A stretch of 64,000 nt of DNA from Fragum whitleyi. Its lineage: Eukaryota > Mollusca > Bivalvia > Cardiida > Cardiidae. The position numbers and the translations under genes are program-made. The notes below the pieces were generated by a model. The model was not told the origin of the DNA. It saw only the letters and a program-made list of their open reading frames with translations, and did not search any database. Numbering within the stretch: the first letter of the stretch is position 1; every line of letters begins with the position of its first letter. This document shows, piece by piece, positions 1 through 11,672 of this stretch. The stretch lies in the NCBI GenBank assembly GCA_948146395.1, contig OX411548.1:33922912-33986911 (forward strand), in the 5' to 3' direction.

Positions 1-640
1 ACAACAATACAAGTCTAGAGACAACAATTTCTAGCTTTAAAACTGCATGATTATGGTGAATATCTCTACTGAATATGGTGGCGTTCTGTAAAATATAAAT
101 CCAAGAGGACTTTTTCTTCAAATGTATTTTTTGAATACTCAAAAGATCACAATTTTGTCTCAATCTTTCTGTTTTTTTAAAAAATTGGTGTTAACCATGC
201 AAATAAGTTATAAATAATGTTTTTATTTTCTTTCATGTTAAGACATTATCAGCCATAGTGATGATTAACTTTCAAATTTTTGCTCTAAGGACAACAAGGC
301 TGTGCTTCACAACTCTGCTGATGATATAGGAATCACTCCATTATATATTAAGCAATATATTGCAAAAATAAAAGAATGCAGATTCATTCTGTCCACAATA
401 TTCTTTTGCCTTTTCCAAGGGGTATCAATGATATTATCCATTTGGCAACTTTACTGTTTACAGGTCACTTTTTTGTCTCAATATTTAACAAACCTTATGA
501 AATTCTATCACAATGCATGCATACTGACAAGAGCTGAAACTTGTGTCTCTATATAGATGTAAATTGGTAGGAGACCTTTATGGCCATCATGGGACATTCA
601 AATTAGTCTTACTAACAGAGCAGGGGTGTGGGCTAAGATC
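1..640. other. AT-rich stretch, no gene seen
   Basis: Low-GC DNA with short open frames only. No splice-bounded segment resembling upstream UBE2W exons was found. It may be UBE2W intron or upstream flank, but that cannot be shown from here. Confidence 0.4.
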
Positions 641-953
641 AAACTGCACATCAGTGCAGTCTGTAAACTGTACATCAGTGCAGTCTGTAAACTGCACATC
701 AGTGCAGTCGGTAAACTGTACATCAGTGCAGTCTGTAAACTGTACATCAGTGCAGTCTGTAAACTGTACATCAGTGCAGTCTGTAAACTGCACATCAGTG
801 CAGTTTGTAAACTGTACATCAGTGCAGTCTGTAAACTGTACATCAGTGCAGTCTGTAAACTGTACATCAGTGCAGTCTGTAAACTGTACATCAGTGCAGT
901 CTGTAAACTGTACATCTGTGCAGTCTGTAAACTGCACATCAGTGCAGTCTGTT
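641..953. repeat. 24-bp minisatellite, about 13 copies
   Basis: A 24-bp unit (core ACATCAGTGCAGTCTGTAAA) is repeated about 13 times with few substitutions. The unit length is a multiple of three and the unit lacks stops in several frames, so it produces long but meaningless open frames on both strands. Units of the form CTGCACATCAGTGCAG are perfect 6-bp inverted repeats around a 4-base loop. The CTGTAC variants keep the stem with a G-T type mismatch. Confidence 0.95.
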
Positions 954-1093
954 TAGGTCTATAATGTCTGCCAAACCCTTTGCTGACAGTTGGATAAGTA
1001 TTAACTTTTATTCAATTGCAAGGCAAATGAACAGAAGAATGTTCTTGTCTAAAGCTGTAGTTGTTGGGCTTGACCAGTATATCCATAATTTGA

Positions 1094-2130
1094 TTTTAAG
1101 CTCCACTGGCCGAAGGCCACTGGGGAAATTGTCATGGTGTTGCGTCCATCGTGCGTCCGTCCGTCCATGTGTGAGTCCAGTCGTAAACTCTTTCTTTAAA
1201 AATATTCTCCTCAGAAACTACTGGATGTATTTCAACCAAACTTCACAGGAATGATCCTTAAGGAGCCCTCTTTCAAAGTTGTTTAAGAAATTTTGATCCA
1301 ATGAAAAACATGGATTTAATGGGCATGGCTAATTTCCAAATATGGTAAAAAGAGAGTTTTCTCAGATTTTAATAGATGGATACCAATTAAATTTTACATG
1401 AATGATCCTTTGATGACTCTTTATCAGTTCACCAAAAATTATTGTGATCAGATGAAAAATATATATTTTATGGGCAGAGGTCATTTTTCTATATGTTATA
1501 TAGTGGAAACTTTGATAACCATTTTCTCAAAATCGAATGGATGCATATCCACCAAAATTCACTGGAATGATCCTTGAGTGACCCTTTATCAGTCTACCAA
1601 AAAATATCGTGATAGGATGGAAAATATACTTTTTATTGGCAGAGGTCATTTCTCTACATGTTATATAGTGGAAACTTTCAAAAAAAATTCTCAGAATCAA
1701 ATTAATGGATATCCACCAAAATTTACTGGAATGATCCTTGAGTGGCCCTTTATCAGTCTACCAAAAATTATTGTGATCGGATGAAAAATATGCATTTTAT
1801 GGGCGGAGGTCATTTCACTTAATGTTATATAGTGAAAACTTTAAAAATCATTTCCTAAATATGTAACAGATGGATATCAATCAAACTTCATTGGTATGAT
1901 CCTTCAGCGACCCATTATCATGCAGCCAAAAATTATCTGATTGGTTGAAAAATATGTCTTTTATGGGCAGAGGTCATTTCTCTATATGATATTCAGTGGA
2001 AACTTTGAAAATCATTTTCAACATCTGTAAAACCCAAAATATCTAAAAATCTAGTCAAAACTTTTATTTGCTATTACAAGAATTTCAAGCCTGTGGAGCG
2101 ACTCAAGCTATTCATGGCTTTCTAGTTTCA
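1094..2130 (+). mobile_element. Pearl-like element, GCTCCAC/GTGGAGC family, copy 1
   Basis: The head AGCTCCACTGGCCGAAGGCC folds into a hairpin and is followed by a GTCC-rich microsatellite. Then come about five degenerate core repeats of roughly 160-190 bp, each with an ATGATCCTT...ACCCTTTATCAGTCTACC type block and a TTATGGGC(A/G)GAGGTCATTT block. The tail is GTGGAGCGACTC followed by a hairpin near TTCATGGCTTTCTAG. GCTCCAC near the head and GTGGAGC near the tail are subterminal inverted repeats. This matches the Pearl family described from bivalves, since related to non-autonomous Helentrons. Encodes nothing recognisable. Confidence 0.8.
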
Positions 2131-2717
2131 TGTCCCATTGACAAATAAAACCTGAAGAAATGATAATGCTAGATGTTTTTGTTGTAAAATAACACTATTT
2201 CTTGTGAGTTTTTTTCCTGTGAATCATGCAGTAATAATTTAATTTTGATGTTTAAATTTCCCTCATCTATTGTTGTCATTCCTAATTTTAGCCCTAAATT
2301 AGCCTTAAATATTTTGCTTTTCATCCCTAAAATTAGCCCTTATTTTTCAACAAGAGGTGCTGGACAGCCTGCTTTTAGCCTACCCTGCCTGCTTCTTTCT
2401 GATTTATAGTTGGAAAAAAGGCATGAGCTTGATTTGTTGAATTGTCAAACAAAATGGCAATTTGTTTGTTACTAGATTTAAATTCAGCAGGATAAGAGTT
2501 AAGGTCTCTGAACAAGGGATTGGATTCAATACCATTTTTGTCAATATAAGACTAGAAAACGGTTTGTATTTTTGCATTTGTCAATTCCAATTTGTCCAGA
2601 CAACTTTTCCTACATTTATGGATGGATTTCAAAATAACTTGTCTCATATGTTTTCTATTTTTAGTTAATGTGCCATTTGAAACAAATTTTCAGGTAGCTC
2701 TAATGTTAAGATCACAT
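2131..2717. other. No gene seen; decayed family K end
   Basis: AT-rich DNA with a locally repeated 'TTAGCCCTAAAATTAGCC' motif near 2288-2340. An AATTCAGCAGGATAAGAGTTAAGG segment (in two parts, near 2480-2503) resembles a diverged end of the element at 2718-2932. Nothing else recognised. Confidence 0.4.
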
Positions 2718-2932
2718 CTTAACCCTTGTCATGCTGAACCTGAAATATACCTGCTTTTGCAGCCTGATCTTAGCCTACACCACATGTTTGTCTCTTTATA
2801 GTGCAGGATTGTGTATGAAATTAAATTTCAAAAAGCAACATTGCCCTACACCTTTGGATTCTAGGGCTGTCAGTACTTTGATTTTAGAGCATTTCTGAAA
2901 GAGGTTTTTAATTCAGCATGACAAGGGTTAAG
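2718..2932. mobile_element. MITE family K
   Basis: Near-perfect ~21-bp terminal inverted repeats: CTTAACCCTTGTCATGCTGA at the left and its complement (TCAGCATGACAAGGGTTAAG) at the right, enclosing about 170 bp of non-coding DNA. Superfamily not assignable from one intact copy. Confidence 0.7.
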
Positions 2933-3435
2933 GTTTAGACTGAATTTACCTTCTCTTATCTACAGCTTTATCATTGTTGTTTTTAATGTTTCTTTAAAGC
3001 CTTTTGGTGGATTATCGAGATATATGGTTAGATATCACTGGGTGATAAACCAGCAAAATACCAATAGAATGTACCCTAGCTTTCATTGAGTTCATTCTAT
3101 TTGACTTTATCTAAGCCAGCTCATTAAAATTATGATGTCATGATGTTGCTTAGTAAAGACCATAAATTTAGAGTGAGTGATCAAAAGTCAATTTTGTCTT
3201 TACAGGCATAGACAAAATTTACCTTTGATCATTCACTTAAAATTGTGAATCTATAATAATGTACAAAAATAATGTGCTTTAAGAGAATTTGTCCTATCAT
3301 TTCCATATTTTGTCTAATTTTTGCATTAAGAAATAGAATAATCATTTGTTTTGTGAGATCAATCAATAAATTTTTCAGTGAGTGAACAAGAAAAGCTATA
3401 TTACCACTTACTTGTAGCTTCACTGCTTGTGAAAA

Positions 3436-3616
3436 TACAGTCAAACCTGTCTTAGCTGCCACCTGTATTCAGTAAGCAACCTTAATTAAGCAAGCGGCTA
3501 CAGAGTACCTAAATGAACAATTGCACAGAAATTGACCTGTATCAAGCAAGCACCTGTCTTATGCAAGCACTTTTTGAATGTCCATTGGGTGCTTGCTTAA
3601 GACAGGTTTTACTGTA
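3436..3616. mobile_element. MITE family J, Tc1/mariner-type ends
   Basis: The left end TACAGTCAAACCTGTCTTAG and right end TTAAGACAGGTTTTACTGTA are inverted copies, 181 bp overall, with TA at both edges. A CAGT terminus plus TA is typical of Tc1/mariner/pogo non-autonomous elements. It lies upstream of the first visible UBE2W exon, probably in an intron. Confidence 0.7.
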
Positions 3617-3680
3617 TAGCTTTTTTTGTTCACTTAATGAAAGGTAAATCAATCTTGCACTTGCACAAACAATTATCCTG

Positions 3681-3727
3681 TGTATATTTCAGGTGATGTT
3701 TATTGTTGTTTGTAATATATATTTCAG
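3681..3727 (+). promoter_or_regulatory. Duplicated 3' splice site before UBE2W exon
   Basis: TATATTTCAGGTGATGTTTA occurs twice: its AG is at 3691-3692 in the first copy and at 3726-3727 in the second. Only the second joins in frame to the conserved UBE2W exon. Use of the first would add 35 nt, shift frame and reach TGA at once. The duplicate includes both the acceptor and the first exon codons. Confidence 0.75.
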
Positions 3728-3883
3728 GTGATGTTTATAGGTGACAATATACCTGTCCATCCTCATGTATATAGTAATGGTCATATCTGTTTATCAATAT
3801 TGACGGACGACTGGTCTCCCGCACTCTCTGTTACGTCCGTATGTCTTAGTGTGATTAGTATGTTGTCTAGCTGTACAGAAAAG
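3728..3883 (+). CDS. UBE2W: UBE2W exon with active-site cysteine
   Basis: Starts after TATATTTCAG and ends at GAAAAG|GTAAGG, phase 0 on both sides. Contains the HPH motif and catalytic Cys. An open frame running on past the donor (to 3934) is intronic. Confidence 0.93.
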
Positions 3884-6800
3884 GTAAGGGAGCTAATCTA
3901 TAAACAAAAAAAAACAGAACGTTTTCTAAATTAAGAGTCTTAAACCCTTATTGAGCTGAACCTTGAATATTCCTTTTTTTGTAAGACATGTATTATATGA
4001 AGATCAGCCTAAACATGTGTGCAGTCTTTACCACCTTTTTCTTTTGAAAAAATATTAATGAAATTAATTTTCAAAGGAAGTAATTACAGACTTGCAAATA
4101 CACCCATAGTACTTCTGAACACATTTTTGATTTATCTATATCATTTAAATATCTTCATACAAAACATCATGGGTTAAAGAGAGTTGTTCACTAGCTTATC
4201 ATGGCATTTAATTATAGAAGCAAGTTTTCATAAATGTAATTTTAAGTTCTGAAAAAATGCTTTGAAAAATTAAAAATACTTTTACTTTAATGCCACCACA
4301 TTGTTAAGATCAATGGCATATTCTTTATTGTCTGATTTTAAAACTTTACAAAAAAACTTGGCATTACCAAAAAGGCAATAACTTCAAGTCAATTCAAGAT
4401 AAAAGTCCATATTTGGCATGATAATAGATATCATTAGTATGCAATTGTAGATAGCAAGGTCAAGGTCATCTGTCAAGGTCATTTGTTTGAAAGATTTCCT
4501 ATTGTGGGGGGGGGGGGGGTTTCCCTAGGCAGGGTGCAATTATGACACCTATATACATGTATTGTGTTCTGTTAATTTGCATATTCTTCAATTAAAAATT
4601 GAGCTTACAGTTCTGAATTCAGGATCAAAAAACATTTGAGCCTGTGTGTGAGATTTCCAACAATATCACATGTGTGCAAAGCAAAGGTTCTGGCCAGCCT
4701 GTAAAGCAGCACAGTCTGACCAGAACCTTCACTATACACTTTATAGAAAGATAAGATCGTAATTGCTCCTAAAGCCGTCAGCATATATTCTTTTTCCATT
4801 GTGCTGTTGGCTAATCTGCTCAATGTTTGTGCCTTGCGTATGTTTGAAATTGTTGGAAATGTCACGAACAGGCTCATCTGTGATTGTTTAGAAATTGAAC
4901 CCTGCTTTGCATGTGAGGACATATTGAGGGGTCAGCCCTCACTAATGAAAGTGCCTATGAATATGCAGGCACTTACAATAGTGTTGCTCTGATCCCTTGA
5001 TATGCAAATCAGATTGGTATTTCCCAAATGTTTCACAAACCTATTATTCTTGAATGCAGGGCAATGTGAAAGGCTATAAACCTAGAAATGAAATACTCTT
5101 CTTGCTTTATACTTATTCATAGTAGCTTCTGTATCTTTTTAACAGAAACGCCCAATTGACAACGCAATATATATAAAAACATGCAGTAAAAACCCAAAGA
5201 AAACCCGTTGGTATTATCACGGTAAGAATCTAAAGCAGAGCTATAGATAAAGGGGATATTTTGGACTTACATCAAATTTTTCAAACATTATAGCACAAAT
5301 CCTATGTTGCAGGTAATCATTTGAATTGTCTTGTCAATATGATTTTAGACTGACATTACCTCCTCTAATATGTAACTCTGTTTAAAGATGTAAAGAATTT
5401 AGAAATTAGCCCTTAACTAAAAATTTTATGTCCCTGTCATATTATATAAGGGATGATCCAGAAGTTCGTAAAATGTGCTAATTACTTTTGCATTTCTGAC
5501 TTGTTCAGTATATAATTTGATGAATGTGCAGTTTAGTAACTGCAGAGTACATATATAGTATAATCGTTGCAGAATTATCTTTAGTGGCCTATGGATACGC
5601 TCCATAGCAACACATTTATGCTTAGGCGGGGGGAGCGTGAAAAAATAATAAAAATCTGTTAAATAAACCAAGTTTTCTGTAAGTTTTCTGAAACTGTAGT
5701 TGAAAATCCTTGGTTTAATTAAACAAGACCCTAATAGAAAATTATTTGTTTTATTTCAAAGCTTGTTGGGAGACTTTTACAGACATGAATATTTAAAACA
5801 CTGACTATTCGCGAAAAAAAGACAAGACGTCAAAAACCAAAATATGAATGCCATTTATGTTTTGATTTTTTTTTTCATGATGTTTGTTATTCACCAACCC
5901 AAATATTTCAGATGTTTTAGAAAAATGATAAAAATGTGCAGAAGAGAATTTTTGTAAGGCTATTCTGGATATTAATAGAGGGCCAGGCTTCGTAAAAGGA
6001 TTTTACATGGTGTTAGTGAGTTTGAACGAACAAACTTATCCCAAACGATTCTCATTATTCTGAAAATAATAGGCCCTGTTTTTTGATGTCAACTATACTA
6101 GAAATAACATGCATATAACATAGTAAACTTATTTGGTTCCAAATGTTCCAAACTTCTGTAAGTTGGTGTATCATGCACAGAAAGGAATGAGAGCTAGCAG
6201 GGGCTATGTAGAAGAGAGTTAATAATGACGTCGCATTTGACGTTCTTGCTCCCCCGCCTGCATGCAGGGTCTCTTTCTTGATTTATGCCTTCAACAGCCG
6301 CTATTGAATTCATGCATTTAAGATTTTTCATGTTTATCACACAGATAATGTACTGTATAAGACTGTATAATTTTCATTTTGATAGTAAGCTTTTCTGTAG
6401 ATTTATAACCTCATTATACAAACTTTTGGATCAACCCTCGTACTGAGAAGATATTGTTGAACAAAAAGAAATTGCCTCTAACAATGATGTTGATCAATGA
6501 TCGCAACTTTGGATTAGACAGATTTTAATGAGAGTTGATTTTACAAAAAAATGTCGTAGAGGCCTGTAAAGCCACTTCTGACCTTTAAGCACTGGGAAAT
6601 CAAACTTTTATCAAACAAATTTCCAAGTTAGAGGATATGGAATAAGTGGTCATTGAATATAGAATTCATTAAACAAGTCATCTATAAACAGATAAAAACG
6701 AGATGTGATAAGTTTTTATCAGCCTAGTTTTTATCTGTTTTTGATGACAAGTAAACTAAATTCAGTATTAACTGAGTACAAATTTGATTTTCTATTTATA

Positions 6801-7306
6801 GCCTGTATTTTTGTGATTAAACAAAGAAACTCCAGATATTTATTGATTCAAGTTATTCTGCTAAACATTTAATGACGTTTGCGAAATGACGTCAGCAGAT
6901 TCATAATTACATCATTTTCACAATAAAAATTTATCATTGCTATGCTTTTTTAGCTCATTTGCATAGTTATACCTTTAGTGTAATAACACCTGAGTAATAT
7001 AAAAAATATTCAACGGGGTTATTTCACATCCAGTAATATAGGTCATACAATAATCTTTATTTTGTATGTTAAATCGATCAATTATATAAGTGAAAATAAA
7101 ACTAATGCTAGTTTATCCTGATTTACAATACTTGTTTCCCTTACTCTTAATAAATTGCTTTAGTCTTTTATGTAACAAAATTATTTCTACTATTGCATAT
7201 TGGCCTAATCTTCACAATACTATTTTTTTTTTTTAAATTGGCACAAATTGTTTTATGTACTTGATTTATTTAATACCTTTCTTTTCATTTAGATGATGAT
7301 GTATGA
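3728..7306 (+). CDS. UBE2W: Ubiquitin-conjugating enzyme E2 W, C-terminal three coding exons (partial)
   Basis: UBE2W is an E2 that attaches ubiquitin to the alpha-amino group of substrate N-termini. Visible coding: 3728-3883 (52 codons), 5146-5221 (25 codons plus one base) and 7293-7306, joined in phases 0 and 1. The first exon gives GDNIPVHPHVYSNGHICLSI, which carries the UBE2W-type HPH variant of the E2 HPN motif. The catalytic Cys codon is at 3788-3790, followed by the LTDDWSPALSV loop and the SMLSSCTEK helix. The second gives the UBE2W-specific tail TCSKNPKKTRWYYH. The last adds DDDV and TGA, close to the vertebrate DDTC ending. Introns obey GT/AG (GTAAGG and GTAAGA donors). About 50% of the usual ~150-residue protein is present; the N-terminal helix and the beta sheet before VMF were not found in 1-3727. 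Introns carry families B and F and a mariner-like remnant. Confidence 0.93.
4637..4876. mobile_element. MITE family B, copy 1 (UBE2W intron)
   Basis: The left end TGAGCCTGTGTGTGAGATTT and right end AAATGTCACGAACAGGCTCA are imperfect inverted repeats. TTTCCAACAATAT and AATTGTTGGAAA extend them inward. The middle holds a second palindrome around TCTGGCCAGCCTG...CAGTCTGACCAGAACC. Confidence 0.75.
5146..5221 (+). CDS. UBE2W: UBE2W penultimate coding exon
   Basis: Acceptor TTTTTAACAG, donor CACG|GTAAGAAT. Encodes KRPIDNAIYIKTCSKNPKKT then RWYYH and the first base of the next codon. This is the family-specific C-terminal tail. Confidence 0.92.
5447..6442. mobile_element. Mariner-like deletion derivative (UBE2W intron)
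   Basis: The left end (TA)AGGGATGATCCAGAAGTT and the complement of the right end (TACGAGGGTTGATCCAAAAG) are inverted repeats of the mariner type (ACGAGGGT...AAAAGT), with TA at both edges and about 1 kb between. No transposase frame or DDD motif could be recognised, so it is taken as a dead, partly deleted copy. Confidence 0.6.
6631..7050. mobile_element. MITE family F, copy 1 (UBE2W intron)
   Basis: Contains the family core AAACAGATAAAAACGAGA...TAGTTTTTATCTGTTT palindrome, preceded by GTGGTCATTGAATA and followed by AAACTAAATTCAGTATTA, an outer inverted pair. It shares a downstream part ending TTATTTCACATCC...GGTCAT with copies at 36692 and 57562. Confidence 0.65.
7293..7306 (+). CDS. UBE2W: UBE2W terminal coding exon (14 nt)
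   Basis: After the acceptor TTTTCATTTAG, fourteen coding bases complete a split Asp codon and add Asp, Asp, Val and TGA. Preceded by a pyrimidine-rich tract. Confidence 0.85.
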
Positions 7307-8191
7307 TAGAGATTCAAGGTAGCCAGCTAGTTGAACAAGGGACATAATCAAGGACAGAATACTTCAAGAGTCACTGCACAAAGAACACTGCCTCATTAAA
7401 ACTAGTAAAACTCAGTGCAAACTCACTGGTAAAATTGTTAGAGTGCTGGTATAATTGTTGAAATGTTGAGAGTTTACTATATAGAAAAAACATGGGAGGG
7501 GGGTAATTGCAATACTGAACATTCTAAGTGTATATTCACTTACAACATTATTGCAATTACCTCTCAATTCATAGTAATCTTACTACAACAATCATTTATT
7601 TGTATTACACATTTAACCTTGCTACGGTTTAGTAGACCAAATTAGCCTGTGCATGACATTTCCAACAATTTGACATGTGCACACAACAAAGCCTCTCGCC
7701 AGCCTGTGTATTTGCACAGTCTGACTAGAGTCTTTGCTCTATGCTTTGTAGATAGATAAGGTCTCAAATGCATCTAGGTGACCAGGTGCCCAAGAAATAT
7801 TCTTATTGCTTTATACGGTTGTCTAGGCTGCGAAATGTCTCTTCAACCGGGACTTTTGAAATTATTGGAAATGTCACACAAAGGCTCAAATGACTTTAAT
7901 TCAAATGTATATGCTATTTTAATACACAGTAGTTTTGCACTAACCAAAAGATTGTGAATACTTTGAAATATGTGTTTGTTTTCTTCATATTGAGTGCATA
8001 TAGGTATTAATTGTTTATTGTAATTAGCTTTAGCTTTTCCTAAATTGAACAGCTCACATAATAATATGGTAAACATCTGACAAGCAATTTGATGGTGTAA
8101 GTTTAACACTGTAGCTGGGCTTGAAAGTTCTAATTGTCCGCTCATACTGTGATGGTTATATAAGTAGGATGAGTTAGATTTAAGAAATAAA
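7307..8191 (+). other. Probable UBE2W 3' UTR
   Basis: No coding sequence is seen after the stop. The first AATAAA on this strand at a sensible distance is 8186-8191. A family B element (7642-7888) sits inside, so the transcript end would carry transposon sequence if this site is used. Inferred; a later AATAAA near 9985 is also possible. Confidence 0.4.
7642..7888. mobile_element. MITE family B, copy 2
   Basis: TTAGCCTGTGCATGACATTT at the left and AAATGTCACACAAAGGCTCA at the right. Internal AGCCTGTGTATTTGCACAGTCTGAC... palindrome as in copy 1. Confidence 0.8.
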
Positions 8192-8680
8192 GACTAAATT
8201 TGATATATCATGTTATAGTCTTATTGTGCAGGACAAGTAAAAAATACAAGGATTTTTATACCCAGATATTGTTGCTGTCAAAAGTAAATCCCTTCTCATG
8301 ACGTTCATGACATACCGTAAAAATTCTTATAGAGCTCCAACCTCTAGTAAAACCCCATCCCCCTTTTCGGAGGGTAAAATCAACCATTTTTTATTTGATT
8401 TCACAAAATCTTGAAGCCTTTAATAAAGGCCCATACCCACAAAATCAAGGTCAATACCCACAAGACAATTCAAATTACTACCCAAAATATAGGATTTGTG
8501 AATGTTTTGTTGAAATAGTTTTATTTGAAATTCAAAATACCCCCTCTATCTGTAGCTCTGCATGCGAAGCTTGGTATAATTTGCTAACAGTTTGCACCAT
8601 TTTTTTTTAACCAGAACGCAGGGCAGGACTATGTCATTAACAACATGAGAAGGGATGATATTTTGAGGGGTCAGTGCAAT

Positions 8681-9376
8681 TTTTAGCTCAACTGGCTGAA
8701 AGCCACTGGGGCTATTGTCACAGTGTTGTGTCCGTCGTGCACGCGTCCGTACATCCGGTCGTAAACTTTTTCTTTAAAAATCTTCTCCGCAGAAACTACT
8801 GGATGAATTTCAACCAAACTTCACAGGGATGATCCTTGGGTGACCCTCTTTCAAAGTTGTTCAAGAAATTTTGATCCAATGAAAAACATGGATTTAATGG
8901 GCATGGCTAATTTCCAAATATGGTAAAAAGTGAGTTTTCTCAGATTCTAATCGATGGATACCAATGAAATTTTACATGAATGATTCTTGTGTGACCCTTT
9001 ATCATTCTACAAAAAATTATTGTGATCGGATGAAAACTATGTATATTATGGGCGGAGGTCATTTCTCTATATGTTATATAGTGGAAACTTTCAAAATCAT
9101 TTTCTCAGAATGTAGTCAATGGATATCAATCAATCTTTTTTGTATGACCTTTGGACGACTCATTATCATGCAGCCAAAAATTATTGTGTTTGGATGAAAA
9201 ATATGTCTTTTATGGGCTGAGGTCATTTCTCTATATGTCATATAGTTGAAACTTTGATAATCATTTTCAACATCAGTAGAACCCAAAATATCTAAAATTC
9301 TTGTCAAAACATTTATTGCTTTATAAGAATTTTAAGCCTGTGGAGCGACTCAAACCATTCATGGCTTTCTAGTTTC
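8681..9376 (+). mobile_element. Pearl-like element, GCTCCAC/GTGGAGC family, copy 2
   Basis: The hairpin head TAGCTCAACTGGCTGAAAGC starts the copy. A short GTCC/GTCG run follows, then about three core repeats and the tail CCTGTGGAGCGACTCAAACC then ATTCATGGCTTTCTAG. Head and tail match the copies at 1094 and 16842; fewer core repeats remain. Confidence 0.8.
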
Positions 9377-10239
9377 TATTTATAGGCCTTTTCAATAGTT
9401 TTGCATTGACCCTTTTTCAACAAGAGTATATATCTAAATATAACTGCCTGTCAAAAGATTTTCACACTTATTTCACATATCACAATTTATCTTGTACATG
9501 ACCTTTTCCATATTGTCACATGTAAGTGAATCATGTCAAATGATTTGTAACATATTTTCATGTTCATAATGCATTTAAGTTTTTGTTTTGTACTTCCATG
9601 AAACATTTTTTTTCTTTTCATCTAGGAAAATGTAACACATATAATTTTGATTGCTCGGAGCCTTTTACAAGATACTAAATTGATGCTCATATTTGTTATG
9701 ATGATATTTCTTATCTATAACAAGGTCCAAAGTCTTCTGACAAAGCATAGTAATTCCATCTGATATTGAGTGTATGAGATGATGCTACGGTGCTTTGGTA
9801 GCTTATCACTTTAAAACTTAAAACCATTTAGTGATGATAATTATTCCTTAAGTATTTATCTGAATAATTTGTCATCTGACCCTTTGAAATCCCACTGGAA
9901 AAGAACTCGATAAGCTTTGCTTTCGTTCTAATCTAAATGAATTATTATTCTATGTTTTGACATTCTGTATACACTTTTCATCAATAAAATATGTTTAAAC
10001 CAAGTCTTCTGACAAGATTGAGGTCAAATTTCCTCAGTACTTGCCCTTCTGTGGGCACTGTTTCATAAACAAAACTAATTCTTTCTTAAATATCAGCATA
10101 TTGTGATTTTGCAAAGTGATACACATAATCTTATTATTCACTTTGAAATAATTGAGTGTTAAACCTCCCCCAAGGGGCTTGGACTATTTCAAGGACATGT
10201 TTATATCAAAGAAGAATTACCCATACTGGATAAACCTAC
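9377..10239. other. No gene seen
   Basis: AT-rich DNA with an AATAAA near 9985. No repeat family, RNA gene or exon recognised. Confidence 0.35.
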
Positions 10240-10340
10240 CCTGCATTCAGGATAACAAAGCCATGCAAACTCTTTGCCAAGTTTACCCGACTTTGCACCC
10301 AAATGCACATGCAGAGCAGAGTATAATTAGCTGCGTTGGA
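10240..10340. mobile_element. MITE family C, truncated copy
   Basis: CCTGCATTCAGGATAACAAA followed by GCATGCAAACTCTTTGCCAAG-like and GCAGAGCAGAGTATAATTAG blocks, matching the left and central parts of the copy at 58762. The right end is missing or rearranged. Confidence 0.5.
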
Positions 10341-10729
10341 TGAGGTCAAGGCTATTGTCATGCCCATATGTGCAGTCTGATTTTTGTCTTTACGTCGATC
10401 CTGCCAAATAAGAAATATCCTAAGTTCAGTATGACAAAAGTCAAAGATTAGCCAAAACTTAATCAATTTTATTGTTGATGATGTTCATTATGGGTTTTTT
10501 AACTTCAAAGCGAACAAACAGACCATCTCAGAAATCAAAAACCGTAAGCCTAGAAAAGGCATGACCGGGAACATAACAGTATGTTAATGGATGATCTGAC
10601 TTTGAATCTTCAATATGAATTAGATGTAGTTACAATGTTTGGTTCACCCATGAAAAGTATTGGTTAATACAATGGGAAAGAACAAATGCCAGAACTTCAT
10701 TTCAAGTCTAATTGAATGATTTTATCAGT

Positions 10730-10919
10730 GGCCAACTTATTTCTGACCCTGGGCGGGTACTGTTTCCCGCAATATCAGAGTATCTCTAAAAAAGCGGGCT
10801 TCCAGCTTTAGACTGGTCCACATAGAGACTATCAGAATAGCCTAGAATAGGCTATTCTGATATTCTACAGTGAGACCAGTATATGCCCGACCCGAAAGCA
10901 GGCGAGAAATAAGTTGGCC
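10730..10919. mobile_element. MITE family E (single copy here)
   Basis: GGCCAACTTATTTCTG at the left and AGAAATAAGTTGGCC at the right are inverted. The centre is itself palindromic (ATCAGAATAGCCTA / TAGGCTATTCTGAT), so the 190-bp element could fold almost end to end. Confidence 0.75.
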
Positions 10920-11672
10920 CTTTGTCAATTGATATTTAATACACTGAAATGCTAGATGTCGATAACAGATAACTATATTGTGAAATTGAGTGACTTTGGA
11001 ATGTATCTGTTTACATCATAAAATTTTAGTTCTGAGGGTACGAGTGTTAGATTTACTTCAATGTATTTTTCCCAATTTAACTCACCTAAGCTTAGTGTTA
11101 GATCAACAGAGAGGATTTTTACTACCAATTTTCTGAAGCTAAACTAAAATCAAATTTATGTCTTTAAGCTCTTTTTCTATAATTTGAATTTGTTTTCCTC
11201 TAAACAAAAAATTTAAATGATTGTTTTGAGGAAATTATATATTTAAAATAATTTCAATAAACTGAAACGAGACTTCCTTAGAAACTGAAGGGGGATGTTA
11301 TTAGAGGAGATGCAGTTGATATAACACAAAGTGATTACCCTGTATTGTACATAAAAGTAAAGCAATAAGAATGCACTATGAAATGTTTTCCATTTTAAAT
11401 TGTTTAAGTTTGTCTTTTTATATAGATTTCAAATTAAATGTTGTATACAAACACTTGTCTTTGAATTTTACTGGCAAGTGAACAGAATAGTTTTCACAAT
11501 GGCATGAACCCAATCCACCCAATTTATCGGTAAGTTTCAACATTCCTTAAAAGTATTTATGAAGCCCACAAATACTCTTAATGGGCATTTGGCAAGAAGT
11601 ATGCCTTAATGAGTTTGGCAGCTGGTTGCTCTGATGAAATGTTGTGGATGTACTGGCGTCAGGGGTCGGTTC
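10920..11672. other. No gene seen
   Basis: AT-rich, non-repetitive to the eye. No exon, RNA gene or mobile element recognised. Confidence 0.35.

Noticed and set aside
543..964. Open frames with NCTSVQSV-type repeats on both strands
   Set aside because: They are translations of a 24-bp minisatellite; open on both strands and several frames with no gene context.
1..3727. Search for upstream UBE2W exons
   Set aside because: No segment encoding the expected region before VMFIGDN was found; these exons are probably left of the window.
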